Shown here one piece after another: positions 7,671 to 12,595 of a stretch of DNA of 12,595 bases. Location of the stretch: the NCBI GenBank assembly GCA_937927795.1, contig CALBSF010000119.1, positions 1-12,595 on the forward strand, in the 5' to 3' direction. The stretch's first letter is position 1. The number at the start of each line of letters is the position of its first letter. Origin of the DNA: an uncultured Rickettsiales bacterium (lineage in GTDB: Bacteria; Pseudomonadota; Alphaproteobacteria; Rickettsiales; UBA1997). Made by a program: the position numbers and the translations under genes. A model generated the notes under the pieces. It did no database searches. It was not told where the DNA came from and saw nothing but the letters and a program-made list of their open reading frames with translations.

Positions 7671-8420
7671 TTATAATTTTTCTTTTGCTTTAAGATAAGA
7701 AACTAAAGGATATAAGCCGCAAAGCAATGCTAGCAAAACTCCAAGCACACCTTCTTTATAGCCTTTTTTAACAACAAATGATTTTATAAATCTTAATTTT
7801 AAGCCAAGAATTAAACTAAAAAAACCACCCTTGATTTTACCACTTCTAATCATATCGCCAGCTTTCCAATTGGTGTAACGATTAAATCTGACTAACAAAT
7901 CTGATATATCATCATCGACCAAATGTATAATTGGATTTTTTAATTTTTTTATTTCACCCTTTAAATCACAAGTTGGATGAATTTCTTTATCTTCGTGATA
8001 TTTTTTAAAACCTTGATATGAAATAGTTTGTCTTTTTTCAACGCCAAGTATTCTAAGCCAGCCATATTTTACCAATCTTTTGCCAATATAATTAGCTATT
8101 GGAACTTCAAAATTACAAGGCTCGCTATTTTTAATTTCGATAATTTCTTTTTGTAATTCTTTAGAAATTCTTTCGTCGGCATCAATTTCTAAAATCCACT
8201 CAAAACTTGCAGCTTTTACAGCAACATTTCTCCTAGCTCCTTCAATACTCCAAGAGCCTTCAATAATTTTATTGGTATATTTTAAAACAATATCCTTAGT
8301 CTTATCGCTGCACTTATCAAGCACCACGACAATTTCATCAGCAAAATCAAGGCTTCTTAAACAATCCTCAATTTTTTTTTCTTCATTATGCGCAACAATT
8401 ATTGCAGAAATTCTGGTCAT
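7671..8420 (-). CDS. family 2 glycosyltransferase, WaaE/KdtX-like LPS core type
   Basis: A 249-residue GT-A fold enzyme. The nucleotide-binding start is ISAIIVAHNEEKKI at 4-17, followed by DEIVVVLDKCSDKT at 28-41 and the metal-binding DAD in LEIDADERI at 77-85. The segment YGWLRILGVEKRQ at 119-131, HEDKEIHP at 142-149 and the RFNRYT at 178-183 match the WaaE/KdtX-like LPS-core group as I recall it. A hydrophobic stretch near 225-243 may anchor it to the membrane. I chose the ATG at 8420 because the family starts right before the ISAIIVAHNEE strand. The in-frame TTG at 8447 would add nine residues without a properly spaced ribosome site. It is the first gene of the leftward operon; I found no convincing promoter for it in the divergent gap. 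Confidence 0.88.
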   Translation of the reverse strand: MTRISAIIVAHNEEKKIEDCLRSLDFADEIVVVLDKCSDKTKDIVLKYTNKIIEGSWSIEGARRNVAVKAASFEWILEIDADERISKELQKEIIEIKNSEPCNFEVPIANYIGKRLVKYGWLRILGVEKRQTISYQGFKKYHEDKEIHPTCDLKGEIKKLKNPIIHLVDDDISDLLVRFNRYTNWKAGDMIRSGKIKGGFFSLILGLKLRFIKSFVVKKGYKEGVLGVLLALLCGLYPLVSYLKAKEKL

Positions 8421-8435
8421 ATTTAAAATTGTTAA

Positions 8436-8464
8436 TTGACTTGCCAAACCTCAAGAAATAGAAT
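8436..8464 (+). promoter_or_regulatory. sigma-70-type promoter for the superoxide dismutase gene
   Basis: TTGACT at 8436-8441, a 17-bp spacer, then TAGAAT at 8459-8464. The predicted transcription start is about 8471-8472, at the upstream ATG itself, so the message for the long form would be almost leaderless. It lies in the 51-bp gap between the divergent genes. Seen by eye only. Confidence 0.6.
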
Positions 8465-8471
8465 CTGATAT

Positions 8472-8540
8472 ATGCAAATCTCAAAAAGAAATTTCATTAA
8501 ATCAACCCTGATTTCCTCAGCTTTTTTATTAGGCTCTTGC
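8472..8540 (+). other. predicted signal peptide with lipobox cysteine on the superoxide dismutase
   Basis: Codons 1-23 encode a basic n-region with S-K-R-N-F-I-K, a hydrophobic core STLISSAFLLG, and S-C as the putative signal peptidase II site at C23. Residues 24-45 form a lysine- and serine-rich linker before the enzyme. The KR rather than RR pair is weaker than a textbook Tat motif, and the glycine at -2 is a permitted but less common lipobox residue. Sec export is an alternative, although a folded metalloenzyme would fit Tat better. Confidence 0.55.
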
Positions 8541-9200
8541 AAATTAAAGCTTCTTAATAAAACAAGCAAGAATTCAGTTATTCAACCTAAAATTTTTGGA
8601 GGAACCATGCCATTTGAACTACCTAAACTTCCTTACGCTAAAAGCGCTTTAGCTCCCCATATTTCAGAAAATACTATTAATTTTCATCATGGTAAACATC
8701 ACCAGGCCTATGTTACCAATTTAAATAATTTAATTGCCGGATCAGATTTAGCAGATAAATCCCTGGAAGAAATTATTGCAATTTCTGCTGGCGATAACAA
8801 TAAAGCTGGAATTTTTAACAATGCCGCGCAAGTTTGGAATCACACTTTTTACTGGCATTCAATGAAACCAAATGGTGGAGGCAAGCCATCTGGCAAAGTT
8901 TTAGATAAAATTACTAGCGATTTTGGATCTTTTGAAAATTTTGTTACCGAATTTAAAAGCGCTGGCGCAACTCAATTTGGATCAGGCTGGGCTTGGCTTG
9001 TGCTTGATGAAGGTAAATTAAAAGTTGTAAAAACTGGTAATGCTCAAACTCCACTAACCTCTCAAGCAAAGCCTTTGATGACAATGGATGTTTGGGAACA
9101 TGCTTATTATTTAGACTTTCAAAATGCTCGCCCAAGCTATATTGATACTTTCTTGAATCATTTAGTGAATTGGGATTTTGTTGCGGAAAATTTAGGGTAA
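8472..9200 (+). CDS. sodB: iron-type superoxide dismutase with N-terminal Tat/lipoprotein-like signal extension
   Basis: Converts superoxide to O2 and H2O2. The 242-residue long form contains a complete SodB from M46 (MPFELPKLPYAK, the canonical start), leaving a 45-residue extension. Metal ligands in long-form numbering are H72, H124 (VWNH), D206 and H210 (DVWEH); the gateway tyrosine is Y80. NNAAQVWNH with Q120 is the Fe-type second-sphere pattern. The extension reads SKRNFIK at 4-10, like the twin-arginine motif SRRxFLK with K for the first R, then a hydrophobic stretch at 11-21 and a lipobox-like LGSC with C23. That suggests export as a lipoprotein. An internal ribosome site before M46 would make a 197-residue cytoplasmic form of normal length. 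The enzyme assignment is firm; the export route is inferred. It is transcribed divergently from the glycan operon. Confidence 0.95.
   Translation: MQISKRNFIKSTLISSAFLLGSCKLKLLNKTSKNSVIQPKIFGGTMPFELPKLPYAKSALAPHISENTINFHHGKHHQAYVTNLNNLIAGSDLADKSLEEIIAISAGDNNKAGIFNNAAQVWNHTFYWHSMKPNGGGKPSGKVLDKITSDFGSFENFVTEFKSAGATQFGSGWAWLVLDEGKLKVVKTGNAQTPLTSQAKPLMTMDVWEHAYYLDFQNARPSYIDTFLNHLVNWDFVAENLG
8598..8609 (+). promoter_or_regulatory. internal ribosome binding site and second start (ATG 8607) within the superoxide dismutase gene
   Basis: GGAGGA at 8598-8603 stands three bases before an in-frame ATG at 8607, which encodes the exact canonical SodB N-terminus. The other visible starts in the window (3849, 5177, 6591, 7670, 8420, 9334, 10295, 11789) show no comparable site, so this is the strongest ribosome site noticed. 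It implies that a cytoplasmic 197-residue form is made, alone or together with the exported form. Confidence 0.65.
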
Positions 9201-9226
9201 TTTTGCTGATTATTTAAACACCAAAT

Positions 9227-9298
9227 ATTATAGATAAAACTCGATCTAATCATCCTCCCCTTGAGGGAGGATCGATGAGATCGAGTTTTATCTATAAT
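9227..9298. repeat. 72-bp near-perfect palindrome (hairpin element) between sodB and nagZ
   Basis: The outer arms at 9227-9247 and 9278-9298 are exact 21-bp reverse complements centred on AAAACTCGATCT. After a small internal loop with a bulged C, a GC-rich inner stem ATCCTCCC/GGGAGGAT (9252-9259/9265-9272) closes a five-base loop. The full hairpin has about 32 base pairs. It lies 26 bp after the sodB stop and could block transcription into nagZ, but no T-tract follows, so it is not a classic terminator. Both outer ends read TATAAT facing outwards. It looks like a MITE/REP-type palindromic element; a second copy is needed to prove that. Confidence 0.75.
9293..9298 (+). promoter_or_regulatory. 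possible -10 box for the nagZ-mgtE unit
   Basis: A perfect TATAAT at the right end of the palindrome, 35 bp before the nagZ ATG, would give a leader of about 29 bases. No recognisable -35 box stands 16-18 bp upstream, so the call is weak. It is the only consensus-quality -10 hexamer seen in the 133-bp gap between sodB and nagZ. Confidence 0.25.
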
Positions 9299-9333
9299 TT
9301 ACTCAAATAGAAAATTATATCCAAAAGATCAAA

Positions 9334-10290
9334 ATGACTCTATTAAAAGAAATATCCAAAAATAAGAACTGCTCAAAGCCAGTAATATATGGCCTTTGCG
9401 GCCCCACACTAACCGATGAAGAAAAATATTTTTTTAAAAAAAATGGAGCTTTGGGATTTATTATTTTTGCCAGAAATATCGAAGATAAAATTCAATTAAA
9501 AAAATTAACCGATTCCTTAAAAGAATTAATGGATGGTGAAGTTTTAATTTTAGTTGATCAAGAAGGTGGAAGAGTTGCAAGGCTTAAAGAGCCTCACTGG
9601 AAAAAATATCCAGCAGGACAATATTTTGCTGATTTATATCAAGAAAATCCCAAACAATCAAAAGAAGAATTATTTAAAAATTTTCAAGAAATTGCTATCG
9701 ATTTAAACGAAGTTGGAATTAATGTTAATTGCGCTCCGGTGCTTGACATTCTAAGTGAAAAAACTCATCAAGTTATTGGAGATCGCGCTTATGGAAATAA
9801 CCCCGATCAAGTTTCAATTTTAGGAAAAGTGGTTTGCGATGCCCTACTTTCAAAAAATGTTTATCCAGTAATAAAACATATTCCAGGTCACGGCCTTGGA
9901 ACATCTGACAGTCATTTGGAATTACCAATTGTAGATGCTTCAATTGAATATTTAAGCAAAAATGATTTTGCTGTTTTTAAAAATCTTCATGATCAAAAAT
10001 TCGCGATGACCGCTCATATTTTATATAGCGCAATTGATAAAGAAAACTGCGCCACCACTTCAAAAAAAGCAATAAATTTAATAAGACAAGAAATTGGTTT
10101 TAAAAATATTTTAATGAGCGATGATGTTTCAATGAAAGCTTTAAAAGGAAGTTTTTTTGATAAAACAAAATCAATTTTAGATGCAGGCTGTGACATTGTT
10201 TTACACTGCAATGGCAATATGAAAGAAATGCTTGAAATTAACTTGGCTTTACCAAATTTAAATGACAATCTAAAAGAAAAACTTTGCTAA
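9334..10290 (+). CDS. nagZ: beta-N-acetylhexosaminidase, peptidoglycan recycling (GH3)
   Basis: A 318-residue cytoplasmic glycoside hydrolase family 3 enzyme that removes N-acetylglucosamine from GlcNAc-anhydroMur-peptides during cell-wall recycling. Signatures are DEEKYFFKKNGALGFIIFAR at 28-47, LILVDQEGGRVARL at 71-84, INVNCAPVLDI at 129-139, and IGDRAYGNNP at 148-157. The family block KHIPGHG...SDSHLELP at 181-198 carries the acid/base dyad D192/H194. The nucleophile aspartate is D263 in MSDDVSM. There is no signal peptide, as expected for NagZ. It is slightly shorter than the usual 330-340 residues, through a short C-terminus. mgtE starts 4 bp after its stop, so the two are probably one transcript. 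No scpA/scpB genes follow, unlike in many alphaproteobacteria. Confidence 0.95.
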   Translation: MTLLKEISKNKNCSKPVIYGLCGPTLTDEEKYFFKKNGALGFIIFARNIEDKIQLKKLTDSLKELMDGEVLILVDQEGGRVARLKEPHWKKYPAGQYFADLYQENPKQSKEELFKNFQEIAIDLNEVGINVNCAPVLDILSEKTHQVIGDRAYGNNPDQVSILGKVVCDALLSKNVYPVIKHIPGHGLGTSDSHLELPIVDASIEYLSKNDFAVFKNLHDQKFAMTAHILYSAIDKENCATTSKKAINLIRQEIGFKNILMSDDVSMKALKGSFFDKTKSILDAGCDIVLHCNGNMKEMLEINLALPNLNDNLKEKLC

Positions 10291-10294
10291 GCCT

Positions 10295-11005
10295 ATGGAA
10301 AAACAGCAAGAAATTAACCATGAAAATGATTTTGGAATTGATCAAAATGTTAAAGCAAGAATTATCAATTCTTTAAATAATGATTTAAATAGCCAAGTTA
10401 AAAAGCTGTTTTGCGAGCTTCATCCTGCTGATCAGGCTGATTTTATATCATCTCTTGATTTTGAAAAAAGAGCAAAATTAATTGCAATCATCGCCAGCGA
10501 AATTGACCCAGAAACCCTCGCCTATCTTGAAGATGACTTAAAAAATGAAGTAATTGAATTGCTTGGTTCCAAAGATAGCGCTAAAGCAATCGATCAATTA
10601 GAAATTGATGATGCGGTGCAAGTAATTGCAACAATAGAAGAAGATGACCGAGAAGAAATTCTAGATCACGTTTCTTTGGAAAAAAGAAATGAAATTGAAG
10701 AGGCTCTATCTTACTCGGAGAATTCTGTTGGTCGTTTAATGAGACAAGATTTTGTTGCGGTGCAAAAAAATTGGAGTATCGCCAAAGCCACTCACCACCT
10801 ACAAAACACTCCTGATTTGCCAGATGATTTTAACTATTTAGTAATTGTTGACGATAACTTCCATCCGATTTCTGAAGTGATGGTAAGTAAGGTTTTGAAA
10901 AATAAAAAAGATGTTTTGATGTCAGATATAATGTCAAATGAAGATATTATAGTTTTATTTGCTGATATGGATAAAGAGGAAGCGGCGCAAGTTTTTAGTA
11001 AATAG
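10295..11005 (+). CDS. mgtE: MgtE N-terminal half: cytosolic N domain and CBS region
   Basis: This is the 236-residue product if UAG is obeyed. It holds the superhelical N domain, with repeated acidic 'LxxLxxxDAxxxIxxLxxxD' character (for example DQLEIDDAVQVIATIEEDDREEIL at about 108-131, the Mg2+-sensing acidic surface). YSENSVGRLMRQDFVAV at 140-156 is the classic MgtE hinge into CBS1. CBS1 is complete; CBS2 is cut after AAQVFSK. The half contains no membrane helix, so alone it cannot conduct Mg2+; at best it is the gating domain. The ATG start is 4 bp after nagZ, without a Shine-Dalgarno sequence. Confidence 0.85.
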   Translation: MEKQQEINHENDFGIDQNVKARIINSLNNDLNSQVKKLFCELHPADQADFISSLDFEKRAKLIAIIASEIDPETLAYLEDDLKNEVIELLGSKDSAKAIDQLEIDDAVQVIATIEEDDREEILDHVSLEKRNEIEEALSYSENSVGRLMRQDFVAVQKNWSIAKATHHLQNTPDLPDDFNYLVIVDDNFHPISEVMVSKVLKNKKDVLMSDIMSNEDIIVLFADMDKEEAAQVFSK

Positions 11006-11023
11006 TCCCTAACCTACGCGCCC

Positions 11024-11671
11024 GTGGTTGATCAAAAAGGAATGTTGGTTGGAGTAATCTATGCCAATGATATAATCGACATTATTCAAGATGAGGCGCA
11101 GGAAGATATTTTATTACTTGCCGGTGTTAATGATGCTAATCTTTATTCGTCATCTTTTTCTACCGCAAAGTCAAGAGCGCCATGGCTTTTAACCAGCTTA
11201 TTTACAAGTCTAATGGCGGTTTCAATTATTGCTATTTTTTCCACCGCAATTCAAAAAATAGTTGCCTTAGCCGTTTTAATGCCAGTTGTAGCCTCCCTCG
11301 CTGGAAACGCGGGAACTCAGGCTCTAACCGTGTTAGTTCGCGCAATTGCCACTAAAGAAATTAGTAATATTGGCGCTCTAAAAATATTAATTAAAGAAGT
11401 TTTGGTTTGTTCATTTAATGGCTTTATCTTAGCGGTAGTCGCCGCCAGCGTTTGTTATGCTTGGCAGCAAGATTTAAATTTAAGCTTAGTTTTTGCTACC
11501 GCAATTTTTGCAACAATTTTAATCGCAGGATTTTTTGGAGCATTAATTCCCCTACTTTTATATAAAATGAAATTTGACCCAGCAATATCATCTGGGGTTT
11601 TTTTAATAACAATAACAGATACCTTCTCATTCCTTGTATTTCTTGGTCTGGCGGCGCTTCTTCTTTATTAA
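11024..11671 (+). CDS. mgtE: MgtE C-terminal half: rest of CBS2 and the membrane channel domain
   Basis: If translated separately, a GTG at 11024 or ATG at 11042 could start it, but neither has a well-spaced ribosome site. From the GTG start, PVVDQKG-type CBS2 sequence leads into DEAQEDILLLAGV at 25-37, the MgtE plug-helix region. Five hydrophobic helices follow, with the conserved pore-region block MPVVASLAGNAGTQALTVLV near 89-108. The last helix includes FDPAISSGVFLITITDTFSF near 183-202, with the aspartate of TITD being the family's pore Mg2+-binding residue. All channel landmarks are intact, which argues that the gene has not been decaying for long. Alone it would be a pore lacking most of its Mg2+-sensing gate. 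Confidence 0.7.
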   Translation: MVDQKGMLVGVIYANDIIDIIQDEAQEDILLLAGVNDANLYSSSFSTAKSRAPWLLTSLFTSLMAVSIIAIFSTAIQKIVALAVLMPVVASLAGNAGTQALTVLVRAIATKEISNIGALKILIKEVLVCSFNGFILAVVAASVCYAWQQDLNLSLVFATAIFATILIAGFFGALIPLLLYKMKFDPAISSGVFLITITDTFSFLVFLGLAALLLY

Positions 11672-11788
11672 AGTAGATGTTTCTTTGTCAATTACAATTG
11701 ATTTAAATTCAATCATTTTGTAAGTAAAAATTGCAACTTTATTTTATAAATATAAATTTCTGCCAATAATTAATAATCAAAAAAATCT
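11672..11788 (+). promoter_or_regulatory. AT-rich gap before ftsZ, probable promoter region
   Basis: This 117-bp gap is very AT-rich. It has -10-like TATAAA at 11745-11750 and 11751-11756, and TTGTAA (11718) and TTGCAA (11731) as loose -35 candidates, but no pair has proper 16-18 bp spacing. Weak AT-only inverted repeats near 11687-11716 have no GC and are unlikely to terminate mgtE transcription. No ribosome site precedes the ftsZ ATG. The region should hold the ftsZ promoter, but I cannot place it. Confidence 0.3.
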
Positions 11789-12595
11789 ATGTCTTTAAAA
11801 ATTAACATTCCTGAAAGTGAATTAATGAAACCTAGAATCGTAATTTTTGGTGCTGGTGGCGCTGGTGGTAACGCGGTTAACAATATGATTCGATCTAGCC
11901 TTGAAGGCGTTGAATTTGTGGCTGCAAATACAGATGCTCAAGCTCTTTCTAGCTCACTTGCTGATAACAAAATTCAACTTGGAGTTAAAACTACCAAAGG
12001 TCTTGGGGCTGGCTCATTTCCTGATCGCGGCAAAATGGCGGCAGAAGAAAATTTAGAAGAAATTGCTAAATATCTTGATGGCAGCAACATGGTATTTATC
12101 GCTGCTGGAATGGGAGGCGGAACCGGAACTGGAGCAGCTCCTGTAATTGCAAAATTAGCTAAAGAGCGCGATATTTTAACTGTTGGCGTTGTTACCAAGC
12201 CATTCCATTTTGAAGGAAAATATCGTATGGAAACCGCAGAAAAAGGCATCGAGGAATTAAAAAAACATGTTGATACATTAATCATAATTCCAAATCAAAA
12301 TTTATTTAGAATCGCCAACGAAAATACAACTTTTGAATCTGCTTTTAAAATGGCTGATGATGTTTTGCATGCTGGCGTTAGAGGAATAACTGATTTAATC
12401 ACTATGCCCGGGCTTGTAAATCTTGATTTTGCCGACATTAGAACCATCATGACCAAAATGGGTAAGGCCATGATGGGAACTGGGGAAGCTAGCGGTGAAG
12501 ATCGTGCAATTTTAGCCTGCGAAGCGGCAATTTCAAACCCTTTACTTGATGATATTTCAATTAAGGGTGCAAAAGGTGTATTGGTAAACATGACC
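11789..12595 (+). CDS. ftsZ: cell division protein FtsZ, 3' partial
   Basis: The tubulin-like GTPase that forms the division Z-ring. 269 codons are visible and the frame is still open at the right edge. The nucleotide-binding FGAGGAGGNAVNNMI is at 20-34, the tubulin signature GMGGGTGTG at 107-115, PFHFEGKYRM at 138-147, the IPNQNLFRIANE segment at 167-178, and the T7 synergy loop NLDFADIRTIM at 211-221 with both catalytic aspartates. GTGEASGEDRA is at 230-240. The LGAGSFPDRG segment at 72-81 varies from the usual LGAGxxPExG. The ATG at 11789 gives a short 15-residue lead-in like that of rickettsial FtsZ; an in-frame Met at 13 is a less likely start. It is preceded by mgtE, not by ftsQ/ftsA, so it lies outside a division-gene cluster. 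Confidence 0.97.
   Translation, partial: MSLKINIPESELMKPRIVIFGAGGAGGNAVNNMIRSSLEGVEFVAANTDAQALSSSLADNKIQLGVKTTKGLGAGSFPDRGKMAAEENLEEIAKYLDGSNMVFIAAGMGGGTGTGAAPVIAKLAKERDILTVGVVTKPFHFEGKYRMETAEKGIEELKKHVDTLIIIPNQNLFRIANENTTFESAFKMADDVLHAGVRGITDLITMPGLVNLDFADIRTIMTKMGKAMMGTGEASGEDRAILACEAAISNPLLDDISIKGAKGVLVNMT

Larger units (their letters stand above)
10295..11671 (+). pseudogene. mgtE: mgtE Mg2+ channel gene interrupted by one in-frame UAG
   Basis: Read through, this single frame encodes 458 residues including the UAG position, the normal length for the MgtE magnesium channel. Domain order is normal: MgtE N domain (about 20-130), two CBS domains (about 130-260), and five membrane helices (about 275-457). 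The only lesion is TAG at 11003-11005 (codon 237), inside CBS2. It falls at the spot where the family usually has Tyr in 'F-K-Y-D-L-x-x-x-P-V-V-D' (here FSK-stop-SLTYAPVVD), so a single change from TAT or TAC is enough to explain it. Nothing else looks decayed. The possibilities are a recent nonsense mutation, translational readthrough, two separately translated halves, or a sequencing error. Confidence 0.75.

Noticed and set aside
8421..8447. TTG at 8447 as the start of the family 2 glycosyltransferase
   Set aside because: It adds nine residues not typical of the family, and its GAGG sits only one base before the TTG, too close to act as a ribosome site.
9227..9298. Riboswitch or classic terminator for sodB
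   Set aside because: It is a simple long palindrome with no multi-helix aptamer-like fold and no T-tract after the stem.
10295..11671. Frameshift in mgtE
   Set aside because: Both halves are in the same frame; a single UAG substitution explains the split without an indel.
11974..12591. Leftward open frames opposite ftsZ
   Set aside because: They are shadows of the clearly coding FtsZ frame on the + strand, which runs off the window and so has no stop here.

Overview
The window looks like chromosomal sequence from an AT-rich alphaproteobacterium, most likely in or near the Rickettsiales. The main reason is the ftsZ at the right end. Its short N-terminus, its near-exact synergy-loop and GEASGEDRA segments, and its position outside a division cluster fit what I recall of rickettsial FtsZ. 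The genes use A/T-rich codons, intergenic spaces are short, and most starts lack a Shine-Dalgarno sequence. Proline and sulfur amino-acid enzymes are present, so the genome is not among the most reduced.

Layout, left to right. (1) The 3' part of ileS (2-2380, + strand) enters from the left. It stops about 250 residues earlier than its family normally does, directly before a strong terminator-like hairpin. (2) A 185-bp convergent intergenic region (2381-2565) holds two different inverted-repeat elements. (3) A leftward group of five genes follows (8420 down to 2566). In transcription order these are a family 2 glycosyltransferase, a GT4 glycosyltransferase, a 14-helix protein resembling the antiporter-like subunits of complex I, proA, and a PLP-dependent cystathionine gamma-synthase-family enzyme. 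The first four are abutting, 11 bp apart, or overlapping, so they probably form one operon joining envelope glycan synthesis to proline synthesis. (4) A divergent region carries a good sigma-70-type promoter (8436-8464) for an iron-type superoxide dismutase. This gene has an N-terminal Tat/lipoprotein-like signal and a second internal start with the only strong Shine-Dalgarno sequence noticed in the window. (5) A 72-bp near-perfect palindrome separates it from nagZ (peptidoglycan recycling). nagZ is followed 4 bp later by mgtE (Mg2+ channel), which is split by one in-frame UAG. (6) ftsZ begins at 11789 and runs off the right edge.

The points most worth following up are the apparently dual-targeted superoxide dismutase, the UAG within an otherwise intact mgtE, the C-terminally truncated ileS whose arginine codon use changes exactly across its editing domain, and the complex I-like membrane protein that seems to have lost its proton-channel residues. 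No tRNA, rRNA, CRISPR array, transposase or phage gene was seen. No gene-free stretch exceeds 185 bp.
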